In this document: positions 1 to 8,096 of the stretch, one piece after another
Layout of the letters: the number at the start of each line of letters is the position of its first letter
Numbering within the stretch: the first letter of the stretch is position 1
Source of the DNA: Propionibacteriaceae bacterium
GTDB lineage: Bacteria; Actinomycetota; Actinomycetes; Propionibacteriales; Propionibacteriaceae
Reading direction: 5' to 3'
NCBI GenBank assembly: GCA_031266665.1
Contig: JAISAO010000031.1
Span: 1-64,000, forward strand
Length of the DNA stretch: 64,000 bases
The notes under the pieces: generated by a model
The model's database searches: none
What the model saw: only the letters and a program-made list of their open reading frames with translations
What the model was told of the DNA's origin: nothing
Position numbers and translations under genes: made by a program

Positions 1-84
1 TTGACCAGCATGGCCAACTATCTGCGCACCGCCGCCCAGCGCCTGCAGGAGACCGACCAGTCCCTGACCGTCACCCTCGGCTGA
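1..84 (+). CDS. C-terminal end of a small protein, possibly WXG100/ESX-like (partial)
   Basis: The window opens inside a reading frame that ends with TGA at 82-84. The 27 visible residues include the stretch MANYLRTAAQRLQETDQSL, an amphipathic helix ending in a short tail. Type VII secretion substrates of the WXG100/EspC kind often finish with a helix carrying an A..Y/L..tD pattern like this, so that is the best guess. The N-terminal half and any WxG motif lie outside the window. The next gene downstream is a small lipoprotein, which fits a cell-surface neighbourhood but proves nothing. Confidence 0.4.
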   Translation: MTSMANYLRTAAQRLQETDQSLTVTLG

Positions 85-244
85 CACCCCGTCCGGCCGA
101 CACCTGGTTCCGCCGGCCGACCCCGCCTCGAAACGAGGTTGGCCGGCGGGACTTTCCGCGATCATTCCGACGCCGCCCGTCGTCTAAGGCCATAACTGAC
201 GGCCTACGCCGGTTCGACATCGACCCGCACACGGAGCCGCCAAC

Positions 245-526
245 ATGACCCTTCCAGCCCCGGCCGCCCGCACCGTCGTGGTCGCCCTGGTGGCTGTGGT
301 CGCCCTCTGCCTGGGCGGCTGCACCCGATCCCCCAGCGACATCCCCCGCCCGACGGCCCCCGCCAGCGACGCCGCCGCCGAAACCATAATAGGTTTGCTC
401 TATGACAGGTACGGCGAGGGTTTCTCCTGCATCGACATCAGAGACTCCGAGGGGGTCGACTCGGTTGTCTACACGATGACAACGATCATTGGACTGGACA
501 AGACTGTTATACGTCGCGCTGATTGA
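245..526 (+). CDS. small putative lipoprotein, perhaps truncated by a frameshift
   Basis: A 93-residue protein starts at ATG 245. It has a type II signal peptide: a hydrophobic core (VVVALVAVVAL) and lipobox LGGC with Cys26 as the lipidation site, so it should be an outer-face lipoprotein. A Pro/Ser/Ala-rich linker and a short domain follow. I do not recognise the domain. The end looks abrupt: in the +1 frame, after about position 490, a protein-like stretch (DWTRLLYVALIEDLAIRL and on) runs to TAG at 588-590, suggesting the original protein was longer and lost its frame. Bases 375-600 are visibly less GC-rich than the surroundings, consistent with decaying or acquired DNA. Confidence 0.6.
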   Translation: MTLPAPAARTVVVALVAVVALCLGGCTRSPSDIPRPTAPASDAAAETIIGLLYDRYGEGFSCIDIRDSEGVDSVVYTMTTIIGLDKTVIRRAD

Positions 527-609
527 GGATCTTGCCATCAGGCTGGTTGACGATGGTTTGTTGTGGGATGGGTTTCTGGGGTGGTTGTAGGCGGGTTTTC
601 GTGGTCTTG

Positions 610-840
610 GTGACGAGATGGTGGTCGCCGACCGGTTGCGAGCCGACAGCCGTGGCCATGATGCTGTCCTACGTCGGGCCGGCCGTCTCCAAACAGCAGG
701 TGACGGCCGAGATGCCCCGCAACTCCAACCCCAACCTCGGCTTCCAGGGCGACCTCTATTCGACCAGCGGCGGCGTCATCTACCCGCCCGCCCTGCTGGC
801 CCTGGTGCGGGCCCACCTGGGCACGGCGGTCGATCTTGGC
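610..840 (+). pseudogene. fragment of a C39-like (papain-fold) peptidase
   Basis: In frame 1 this segment encodes TGCEPTAVAMMLSYVG followed by a VSKQQVTAEMPRNSNPN stretch, GFQGDLYST and YPPALLALV. This is the catalytic-cysteine half of the Peptidase_C39_2 family, in which GCEPTA carries the nucleophile. The similarity stops near 837, just before the end of the convergent glycosyltransferase gene at 844. The catalytic His/Asp half is absent, and no signal peptide or start is evident upstream, where the frame runs into unrelated sequence at 523-609. I therefore call it a gene fragment, presumably left by a rearrangement at the edge of the polysaccharide locus. It is not a functional peptidase. 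Confidence 0.7.
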
Positions 841-843
841 GGC

Positions 844-1878
844 TCAGGCGTCGGCCGGGATCATGCCGTCGTGGCCCAGGTAGGCCATCAGGCCATCGGA
901 CGACAGCCGCGCCGCCCGCCGCACCCGCCAGCGCGAGCCCAGGTAGCGCGGGGCCGTGACCAGGCCGAACAACCACTGCCCCAGGACCCCCAGCATCGCC
1001 CGGCGGCCCTGCTGGCGGTCGATGTCACGCATGAAGCGGGCCAGGCCCCGGGCGTACTGGGGGGCGCAGTGGACCAAGACGTCGAGCGGCGTGCTCTTGA
1101 TGATCATCGCCGCCTGGTTGCGCGCCACCATGCGCTGGGAGTAGGCCGAGCCGCGCCGCTTGGTGCTGGCCGAGCCCATGTGGTAAGCCCGGGCGGCCGG
1201 CACGCAATAAGACTCGAACCCGGCTGTCAGCGCCCGATAGCTGACATCGACGTCCTCGTAGTACATGAAGAAACGTTGGTCGAAGAAGCCGTGGGCCCGA
1301 TCCGGCAGGCCCTCGGCCAAGGAACGACTGTAGAGGCCGGCCGCCGCGTTGACGCCGAACACCTTGACCGGCGCCCGGGCCAGATCGAGCGGCGCCCGGG
1401 GCAGGTCTACCAGCAGTTGGCCATAGCCGTATTGGACGCCTTGGAGACGAAGGTTGAGGCAGATGTGGTGCGAGTCCACCACCCGGTGGTCGTAATAGTC
1501 CAGGGTCAGCCCCTGGAGGGCGCCGACCCCGGAGCGGGTCCGGGCGAAATCGACCAGGGTCGAGGCCCAGGCCGGGTCGAGGCGGGCGTCGCTGTTGACC
1601 AGGGCGAGGTATTCCACCGCCGGGTCCAAGAGGGCCTGCCGGATCAACTCGTTATTGCCCCTGGCAAAACCGTCGTTGGTTTTGGAGACGGTCAGGCGGA
1701 CGGCCGGATAACGCCGCACCACGGCCGGGGTGGCGTCGGCTGAGGCGTTGTCCCAGACGTGGACCACGGGCACGACTCCGGTCTGGGCCAGCAGCGACTC
1801 CAGACAATCGGCCACAATGTCATGGTTGTTCCAGGTGACGACCAAGAAAGCCACCTTGGCCGGCGACGGCGGCGTCAT
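844..1878 (-). CDS. family 2 glycosyltransferase, rhamnosyltransferase (WbbL)-like
   Basis: A 344-residue GT-A protein. The N-terminus has VAFLVVTWNNHDIVADCLESL, the usual GT2 nucleotide-binding start, then WDNASAD and VNSDARLDP, where the aspartates correspond to the metal/nucleotide-binding DxD-type site. FFMYYEDVDVSYR near residue 215-227 matches the ExDxxxR region of rhamnosyl/galactofuranosyl transferases. No signal peptide or clear membrane anchor is present, so it is likely a cytoplasmic or membrane-associated enzyme adding a sugar to a lipid-linked glycan. It is divergent from the lectin-transpeptidase gene at 2025 and convergent with the peptidase fragment. The family is clear; donor and acceptor are unknown. 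Confidence 0.85.
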   Translation of the reverse strand: MTPPSPAKVAFLVVTWNNHDIVADCLESLLAQTGVVPVVHVWDNASADATPAVVRRYPAVRLTVSKTNDGFARGNNELIRQALLDPAVEYLALVNSDARLDPAWASTLVDFARTRSGVGALQGLTLDYYDHRVVDSHHICLNLRLQGVQYGYGQLLVDLPRAPLDLARAPVKVFGVNAAAGLYSRSLAEGLPDRAHGFFDQRFFMYYEDVDVSYRALTAGFESYCVPAARAYHMGSASTKRRGSAYSQRMVARNQAAMIIKSTPLDVLVHCAPQYARGLARFMRDIDRQQGRRAMLGVLGQWLFGLVTAPRYLGSRWRVRRAARLSSDGLMAYLGHDGMIPADA

Positions 1879-2024
1879 GGGGTCGGGCCGGCCAGTGCTG
1901 TCATGGGCCTCAGTGTAAGGGCCGGCGCCGACCCCAGGACGGCGGACGAGCCCCCTGGAGAAAGCTTCTCAAGCGGTGATAACTTGTCCTCGATCTGCTC
2001 TCCAGCACCGGGAAAGGCGTCACC

Positions 2025-4508
2025 ATGTCCCAGTTCGTCCGTCGTCTGGTCCGTTCGACGGCTTTGGCCTTGGTCGCGTTGGCCGTCGGACTGGCCTGGG
2101 GCCAACCCGCCTGGGCCGAGCCGAGCCCGACGAGTCCGACGACCGCCGGCCCGGCGGCGAACAGCGCCGCCGCCGACCAGAACACCGACACCACCGCCGC
2201 CACGGCCGCCGACCCGACCACAGCCCAAACCGACACCCCCGCCCCGAACGCCGCCGTCCCGACCACGAGCGCCGCGCCCGACACCACCGACACCGACCCC
2301 GACCAGACAGACGCAGACGACCAGACCGACGCCGACCGGACCGACGCCGCCGGCCAAGACGCCGACGGCCAGAACACCGACGCCGTGGTCGTGCCGCCCT
2401 TGGCGGCCAACCGGGCCGCCACGCCCAACCTCGACGGCCGCACCATCGTCATCCGCACCAGCCTCTCCTCGACCCAAGTCCTCGACATCCCCAACAGCAA
2501 CACCAAACCCGGAACCCGAATCCAACTCTGGGGCTCCAACCTGACCAAAGCCCAACAATTCCGCCTGACCTGCGACACCGACAACTGGTGCGTCATCAAA
2601 AACCTCGCCACCGGACTCGTCCTCGACATCCCCAACAGCACCACCACCCCCGGCGCCCGAGTCCAACAATGGACCCCCAACGGCTCCCCCGCCCAACAAT
2701 GGCAACCCCGACCCAACACCGACGGCACCCACACCCTCGTCTCCCGCCTACGCCCCAACCTCGTCCTCGACATCCCCAACAGCAACCCCGCCAACGGAGC
2801 CCCCGTCCAAACCTGGACCGCCAACAACACCCCCGCCCAAAAATTTCACCTCATCAACCTCGACCACCAAACCCCCTCCAACCAAACCATCCCCGACGGC
2901 TACTACACCATCAACTCCGCCCTCCCCGGCGCCCCCAGCCTCGACGCCCCCACAAACGCCGCCCGAACCCAAATCTGGACCCCCAACCACACCCTCGCCC
3001 AAACCTTCCAAATCACCTGGCGCCCCGACACCGGCTACTACACCATCCGCTCCGCCGCCACCGGACAAGCCCTCACCGCCGCCAACATCACCGCCGGCGC
3101 CCCCACCACCCTCACCCCCTACCAAAACACCGTCGCCCAACAATGGGCCATCACCGACAACCCCGACCACACCCACACCATCGCCGCCCGCCAAACCGGA
3201 CTCGTCCTCGACCTACCCGCCAGCAACACCACCCCCGGAACCCGAACCCAACTCTGGACCCCCAACAACACCACCGCCCAACACTTCACCCTCACCACCA
3301 ACCTCGCCGTCAACCCCGGCTACAACCAAATCACCCCCGCCGCCGCCACCGACAAACACATCGACATCCCCATGTCCACCCGCCAGAACAACGCCCCCCT
3401 CCAGGCCTACAAAGCCAACACCAGCCTGGCCCAACGCTTCCAAATCCAACCCCAAGGCGACGCCTTCACCATCCGCGGCCTCGCCACCGGCCAACTACTG
3501 GCCGACCTCGACGGCGACGCCGTCCAACAAACCAACACCACCACCCCCCGGCCCAACCAACTATGGACCGCCGCCCAAACCATCGGCGGCGTCACCCTCA
3601 CCAACCAAGCCACCGGCCGCCTCCTCACCCTCACCACCGGCGGCATGGACGGCCACGACCTCGCCGTCCAGCCCCCCAACCACCAACCCACCCAAATCTT
3701 CAACATCCAACCCGCCTACATCATCGACCCCGGCCTCCACACCCTCACCACCAACACCGGCCAAAACATCGACCTCAAAAACGCCGCCCCCCAACCCGGC
3801 ACACCCATACAACTAGCCAACCCCAACACCGGCAACAACCAAAAATGGGCCATCACCCAAAACAACGGCTGGCTTGCCATCGTCTCCGCCCAAACCGGCC
3901 AAGCCATCGACATCAACCAATCACAAACCACCGACGGCACCAAAATCCAACAATACTACGCCAACCAAACCAAAGCCCAACAATGGCGCCTCACACCCAC
4001 CACCGACGGCTGGCTCACCCTCCAATCCGCCCTCGGCCCCTACATCGCCCAAACCACCACCGGACAAACCCTCACCACCACCAACAACCCCGACAAAGCC
4101 CTCAAACTAACCTACACACCCACCACCGCGTCGACGATCACGGCAGCCTCGGGGGAGAAATGGATAGATATCAACCTGTCCGCCCAGACCCTGTCGCTTT
4201 ATCAAGGCTCCACCCGGGTCTGGGGGCCGACCGCGATCAGTTCCGGCAAACCGGGCACGCCGTCCGACCAAGGCGTCTTCCGCATTTACCTCAAATACGC
4301 CCTGCAAACGATGAGCGGACCCGGCTACGTCCAGCCCGACGTCCCCTGGGTGTCTTATTACAACGGCGGCGAGGCCGTCCACGGGGCCTATTGGCACAAT
4401 AATTTCGGCCACACGATGTCACATGGCTGCATCAACATGCGCGTGGCCGAGGCCAAGCTGGTGTGGGACTGGGCCCCCATAGGCACCAAGGTTGTCGTCC
4501 ACAGTTGA
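2025..4508 (+). CDS. secreted ricin-type lectin / L,D-transpeptidase fusion
   Basis: An 827-residue secreted protein. ATG 2025 is preceded by GGAAAGG eight bases upstream. Residues 1-36 are a Sec signal peptide ending at an AWA site. A Thr/Asp/Ala-rich linker runs to about 134. Residues 135-698 are tandem beta-trefoil units with repeated VLDIPNSNT-type and IQLWxxNxxxAQxF/W (QxW) motifs, about four domains of the ricin-B/RICIN type. Residues 700-827 form a YkuD (L,D-transpeptidase) domain ending in HTMSHGCINM; Cys802 is the catalytic residue. Known family role: cross-linking or anchoring at meso-diaminopimelate in peptidoglycan. The lectin part probably binds a surface glycan, perhaps the one made by the neighbouring genes (inference). 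The lectin DNA has extreme C/A bias on this strand, unlike the transpeptidase part. Confidence 0.93.
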   Translation: MSQFVRRLVRSTALALVALAVGLAWGQPAWAEPSPTSPTTAGPAANSAAADQNTDTTAATAADPTTAQTDTPAPNAAVPTTSAAPDTTDTDPDQTDADDQTDADRTDAAGQDADGQNTDAVVVPPLAANRAATPNLDGRTIVIRTSLSSTQVLDIPNSNTKPGTRIQLWGSNLTKAQQFRLTCDTDNWCVIKNLATGLVLDIPNSTTTPGARVQQWTPNGSPAQQWQPRPNTDGTHTLVSRLRPNLVLDIPNSNPANGAPVQTWTANNTPAQKFHLINLDHQTPSNQTIPDGYYTINSALPGAPSLDAPTNAARTQIWTPNHTLAQTFQITWRPDTGYYTIRSAATGQALTAANITAGAPTTLTPYQNTVAQQWAITDNPDHTHTIAARQTGLVLDLPASNTTPGTRTQLWTPNNTTAQHFTLTTNLAVNPGYNQITPAAATDKHIDIPMSTRQNNAPLQAYKANTSLAQRFQIQPQGDAFTIRGLATGQLLADLDGDAVQQTNTTTPRPNQLWTAAQTIGGVTLTNQATGRLLTLTTGGMDGHDLAVQPPNHQPTQIFNIQPAYIIDPGLHTLTTNTGQNIDLKNAAPQPGTPIQLANPNTGNNQKWAITQNNGWLAIVSAQTGQAIDINQSQTTDGTKIQQYYANQTKAQQWRLTPTTDGWLTLQSALGPYIAQTTTGQTLTTTNNPDKALKLTYTPTTASTITAASGEKWIDINLSAQTLSLYQGSTRVWGPTAISSGKPGTPSDQGVFRIYLKYALQTMSGPGYVQPDVPWVSYYNGGEAVHGAYWHNNFGHTMSHGCINMRVAEAKLVWDWAPIGTKVVVHS

Positions 4509-4621
4509 GTCTGTCGACCCCGCCGCCTCCCGCGGCGGAATGACTGATCACCCAAGTCGGGAACGGTTCGGGCGGGCTGTACCCTTGGTCCGATCCGGCG
4601 GGCGGCCGAGGAGGGGGCTCA

Positions 4622-6145
4622 ATGATGAGAGCGGCGCGATCAGTGGAGGACCAGGCAGTGGAGGACCAGGCAGTGACGGACCAGGCCCAAGGCGGCGTCT
4701 ACGTGCCGCTGAGCTACGAGGTCGACTTGGACGGCCGCGCCGAGCCCAAATTCTTACGCCACTTCAACGAGTTGGTCTCCGGCGCCCTGGCCCACGGTTG
4801 GCCCGTCGTCGCCCAGGCCCGGCTGTTCGACCACTTGACGACCGCGCCGCCGGTGTCGTGGGCCGCCCAGGACCCGCTGCCGCGCACGGCGGAGCAATTG
4901 GACGGCCTCGACCGGCGAGTCATCTCGGACCAGGTCGAGGCCCAGATCTTGGAACAGACCGGCGGCACAGCCGAGGCCTGGGTCGCCTTGGGGAAAGTCG
5001 TCTTCCCCCAGTTGGAGGCCGCCGTCCACGATTGCCTCCAGGCCATCGTGGCCCAGTACGGCGGCATCAAGGCGGTCTTGATGTGGCGCTCCCTGCCCAG
5101 CGTGCGTCAGGCCGCCGACCGGCTGGGCGTCCCGGTGGTGGACCTGGAGTTGGGCTCCATCCGACGGCCGTTGTACCGCGACACCATGGCCTACTTCCAG
5201 TTCGGCCCCAAGTTCGACCCGGCGGAGTATGAGCGCCGTCTGGCCCGCTTCCAGGCCGAGACAGCCACGGCGCCCTGCCCGCTGCTGACGCGCAAGGAGA
5301 TCCTGGCCCTGTTCCTGCGCGACCGCGACCTGCGCCGCCTGAGCACCATGGACGACTACGAGCCCTTCGAGGTCGGGCTGGCCCTGGCCCCGGCGGGCGA
5401 CGTCGAGGCCCGCTCGACCGACTCCCCGCTGCGGCCCGAGTTGTTGCGCCGGGTCCAAGCCCTGGCCCCGGCCGAGACCGTCCTGGTCCGCCCCTACTAC
5501 CCCGAGCGGCCCCAGTTCGACCGTCTCCAGGTGGACCACTCGATCGACGCCGCCGAGTTCGTCCTGAGCTGCCGCCGGGTGGTGTCGTCGGTCTCGAACC
5601 TGGCCTACGAGACCATGTTGTACGGCAAGACGGCCTATATCTGGGGCCCGATGCCCTTCGCCTCGGCCGGGGTGATGACGGCCGAGCGGTTGGACGAGAG
5701 CGTGGTCGACTTGGAGCGGCTGAACTGGATCAGCTTCGGCTTCTTCGCCCCCTACGACCTGATCGGCGACCAGGACTACCTCGACTGGCGGCTGTCGCAA
5801 CCCTCGGAGACGGCGATCTACCGCCGCCACCTGGAGTATTACCTCGACCGCTGGTCGGTTCCGAGCGCCGCCTTAGAGCTGACCGGCCAAGACCGGATGG
5901 CGGCCTTCCTAGCCCCCCGCGGCTTCGGCTCCGCCGCCGCCGTCATCGGCCCGTCCCGCCGCCAGGCGGTCCAAGAGTTGGCCCGGCTGCGGACGGACAA
6001 GGCGACCCTGGAGCAACGGGCGGCCCAGGCCGACGAACGCCAGGCCCAGGCCGAGGAGCAGTTGGAGGCCGTCTGGCGGTCGAATTCCTGGCGGGTGACC
6101 AAGCCGCTGCGGGTTGTCTCCGACCGTCTGCGCCGCTCGCGCTGA
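4622..6145 (+). CDS. putative glycosyltransferase, candidate nonulosonate transferase
   Basis: A 507-residue protein starting at ATG 4622, behind a strong GAGGAGGGGG site. There is no signal peptide. The central part (VLVRPYYPERPQFDRLQVDHSI, then SNLAYETMLYGKTAYIWGP) looks like the donor half of a GT-B enzyme of the capsule/Kdo-transferase kind, in which a Ser-x-x-x-x-E/Asn pattern reads the CMP-sugar. The last 60 residues form a charged coiled coil (LARLRTDKATLEQRAAQAD) ending in SNSWRVTKPLR, a tail seen on many cell-wall glycosyltransferases. It is convergent with, and only 54 bp from, the CMP-pseudaminate synthetase gene. Transfer of Pse is therefore the leading guess, but the family assignment is weak. 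Confidence 0.6.
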   Translation: MMRAARSVEDQAVEDQAVTDQAQGGVYVPLSYEVDLDGRAEPKFLRHFNELVSGALAHGWPVVAQARLFDHLTTAPPVSWAAQDPLPRTAEQLDGLDRRVISDQVEAQILEQTGGTAEAWVALGKVVFPQLEAAVHDCLQAIVAQYGGIKAVLMWRSLPSVRQAADRLGVPVVDLELGSIRRPLYRDTMAYFQFGPKFDPAEYERRLARFQAETATAPCPLLTRKEILALFLRDRDLRRLSTMDDYEPFEVGLALAPAGDVEARSTDSPLRPELLRRVQALAPAETVLVRPYYPERPQFDRLQVDHSIDAAEFVLSCRRVVSSVSNLAYETMLYGKTAYIWGPMPFASAGVMTAERLDESVVDLERLNWISFGFFAPYDLIGDQDYLDWRLSQPSETAIYRRHLEYYLDRWSVPSAALELTGQDRMAAFLAPRGFGSAAAVIGPSRRQAVQELARLRTDKATLEQRAAQADERQAQAEEQLEAVWRSNSWRVTKPLRVVSDRLRRSR

Positions 6146-6151
6146 GCCATC

Positions 6152-6200
6152 AGTCCTGATCCACCGCTTCTCGACTGCCGACCAGCGCTGGATCAGGACT
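6152..6200. repeat. family A palindromic repeat, probable bidirectional terminator
   Basis: Two 17-base arms, AGTCCTGATCCACCGCT (6152-6168) and AGCGCTGGATCAGGACT (6184-6200), pair with one mismatch around a 15-base loop. The element fills the gap between two convergent genes; the last base of the right arm is the first base of the pseF stop codon (TCA at 6200-6202, read as TGA). The same sequence family recurs at 47669-47723, 16327-16383, 36704-36750 and, in shorter form, elsewhere. Position and stem strength fit a transcription stop for both genes, though no U-tract follows. Confidence 0.8.
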
Positions 6201-6973
6201 CAGCCGGGCCTCTCGGCCGGCCGGCCGGCGGCCGGGGCGGCCACCTGGTGGACCGGCTTCTGCGCCACTGCGGCGTTGATGGCCGCCAGTTCCGGGTGGC
6301 GGTCGAGCAGGGCGATGATGGCCTCGGCGTCGAGGCCGGCGGCCCCGTGGTCCTCGATCAAGCGGCGCAGCAGACGATAGTCGGCGGCCGTGTCGACCGT
6401 CAGGCGGTAGGCCGAGGCGTCGGCCCCACGGACGACCTGTTCGACGGTCACCCTGGGATCGGCTCCGGACCACAGGTAAGGGGTGACGTGTTCCCGTTGC
6501 CAGGGCTCGGTCGCCAACTCGGCCGCCGCCGCCAAGGCCTGGGCGCTGAAAACCTCGAAGTCGAAGCCCCGGGGATAGGTCCGCCGGACGGTGTTGGAGA
6601 GGTAGAGCCAGGGGTCGTCCCGGCTAACGAAACGGTCCACCCCGCCGGCCACCAGGGCGCCGTCGATCAGGGGGCAGTCCGAGGTCGCTCGGACCACCAG
6701 GTCGAGGTCGAAGGCGGCGGCGCAGGCGGCGAAACGCCCCAAGACGTCGTACTCGTCGCCCCGGAAACAGGGCCAGCCGCGCTGGTCGGCCAACTCGGCC
6801 ACCGGGTCGTCGGCGGTGTTGGCCGTGGTGGCCAGATAGACCGCCAGCCCGCCGGCCGCCAGGCGGTCGACGTGATGCTCCAACAGGCTGCGTCCGCCGG
6901 CCGGCAGCAGGATCTTCCCCGGCAGGCGGGTCGAGGTCGTCCGCGCCTGGGTGATGACCCCGACGCGGGTCAC
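6200..6973 (-). CDS. pseF: pseudaminic acid cytidylyltransferase, SpsF/CTP_transf_3 type
   Basis: A 257-residue cytidylyltransferase. The start is GTG at 6973, which overlaps the pseC stop as GTGA, so translation is probably coupled. The N-terminus VGVITQARTTSTRLPGKILL contains the R-x-x-S-x-R-L-P-x-K nucleotide-binding signature of CMP-sugar synthetases. VVRATSDCPLID and REHVTPYLW are further conserved blocks of the SpsF-like branch. Expected reaction: CTP + Pse to CMP-Pse, the activated donor for transfer to a surface glycan. The neighbours pseC and pseB and the nearby pseG/pseH and pseI make the Pse assignment much firmer than sequence alone. The C-terminal residues run into the family A repeat. 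Confidence 0.85.
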   Translation of the reverse strand: MTRVGVITQARTTSTRLPGKILLPAGGRSLLEHHVDRLAAGGLAVYLATTANTADDPVAELADQRGWPCFRGDEYDVLGRFAACAAAFDLDLVVRATSDCPLIDGALVAGGVDRFVSRDDPWLYLSNTVRRTYPRGFDFEVFSAQALAAAAELATEPWQREHVTPYLWSGADPRVTVEQVVRGADASAYRLTVDTAADYRLLRRLIEDHGAAGLDAEAIIALLDRHPELAAINAAVAQKPVHQVAAPAAGRPAERPG

Positions 6974-8094
6974 CGCAGGGCCTCGGCCACGGCCTCCACC
7001 ACCTGGTCGACCTGGTCGTCGCTCAGGCCGGGGTGCAGCGGCAGGGACAACTCCTGGGCGTAGAAGGCCTCGGCCTGGGGGCACAGGCCACGGCGGTAGC
7101 CCTGGTCGGCGTAGACCGGGTGCCAGTAAACCGGCAGGTAGTTGACCTGGACGCCGATGCCGTCGGCCCGCAGCCGCTCGTAGACCTGGCGGCGGCGCCC
7201 CTCCAAGACGCGCAGGGGGTAGAGATGCCACACCGGGTCGACGCCGGGGCGCAGCGGCGGCGTCGCCACCGAGGGCAGCTCGCCCAAAGCGGCGTTGTAG
7301 CGGGCGACGATTTGGCCGCGACGGCGTTTGAAGGCCGCCAGCCGGTTCAACTGGGACAGGCCCAGGGCGCAGGCGATGTCGGACAGACGGTAGTTCAGCC
7401 CGAAGGCCTGGACCTCTTGGTGCCACGGGCCCTGGTCGGCCAGGCGGAAACGTTCCGGGTCGCGCACCAGGCCGATGTTGTGGAACTCGCGCGCCCGCCG
7501 GGCCAAGGCCGGGTCGCGACATACCACCGCCCCGCCCTCGCCGGAGGTGATGTTCTTGGTGGGGAAGAAGGAGAAGGCCGTGACGTCGGCCAAGCCGCCG
7601 ACCGGGCGGCCCCGGTCCGAGCCGCCGATGGCGTGGGCGGCGTCGGCCAGCAGGACCGCCCCGACCGACTGGGCCACCGGCCGCAAGGCCTCGTAGTCGG
7701 CCGGCTGACCGGCGTAATCAACCGCCGTGATCGCCTTGGTGCGACCGGTCACCGAGGCGGCGACGGCCGCCGGGTCGATCAGGCCCGAGTCGGGCTCGAT
7801 GTCGGCGAAGACGATCTTGGCCCCGAACAGGGAGGCGGCCGAGGCTGTGGCCACGAAGGTCATCGGCGTGGTCACAACCTCGTCGCCCGGCCCCAGTCCG
7901 ATGGCGGCGTAGGCGACGTGGAGGGCGGCCGTGCCCGAAGTGGTCGTGACCACGGGCAGCCCGCCCGCCAACTGGGACAGGGCGGCCTCGAACTGGTCCA
8001 CCGCCGGGCCGGTGGTCAGCCAGTCGCCGGCCAGCACCGCCGCCACGGCGGCGACATCCTCAGCCGAGATCGACTGGCGGCCGTAGGACAACAT
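6970..8094 (-). CDS. pseC: UDP-4-amino-4,6-dideoxy-AltNAc transaminase
   Basis: A DegT/DnrJ/EryC1-family PLP aminotransferase of 374 residues. ATG 8094 is chosen because the protein then opens with the family-typical MLSYGRQSIS; a GTG at 8097 just touches the pseB stop and is the alternative. Visible signatures are TSGTAALHVAYAAIGLGPGDEV, LADAAHAIGG and SFFPTKNITSGEGG, whose Lys should bind PLP as the internal aldimine. The C-terminal GVQVNYLPVYWHPVY is typical of PseC. It converts the PseB product (UDP-4-keto-6-deoxy-L-AltNAc) to the 4-amino sugar using glutamate. It is packed between pseB and pseF with 2-4 base junctions, i.e. one operon. Confidence 0.93.
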   Translation of the reverse strand: MLSYGRQSISAEDVAAVAAVLAGDWLTTGPAVDQFEAALSQLAGGLPVVTTTSGTAALHVAYAAIGLGPGDEVVTTPMTFVATASAASLFGAKIVFADIEPDSGLIDPAAVAASVTGRTKAITAVDYAGQPADYEALRPVAQSVGAVLLADAAHAIGGSDRGRPVGGLADVTAFSFFPTKNITSGEGGAVVCRDPALARRAREFHNIGLVRDPERFRLADQGPWHQEVQAFGLNYRLSDIACALGLSQLNRLAAFKRRRGQIVARYNAALGELPSVATPPLRPGVDPVWHLYPLRVLEGRRRQVYERLRADGIGVQVNYLPVYWHPVYADQGYRRGLCPQAEAFYAQELSLPLHPGLSDDQVDQVVEAVAEALR

Positions 8095-8096
8095 CA

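Noticed and set aside
523-1743. One 406-residue plus-strand protein
   Set aside because: Only the first part (to about 837) resembles a C39 peptidase; the rest is antisense to the GT2 gene at 844-1878.
1976-4402. An 808-codon Arg/Pro/His-rich frame overlapping the lectin-transpeptidase gene
   Set aside because: Pure low-complexity product of the C/A-rich repeats read out of frame; the frame starting at 2025 gives a signal peptide, RICIN motifs and the SHGC catalytic site.
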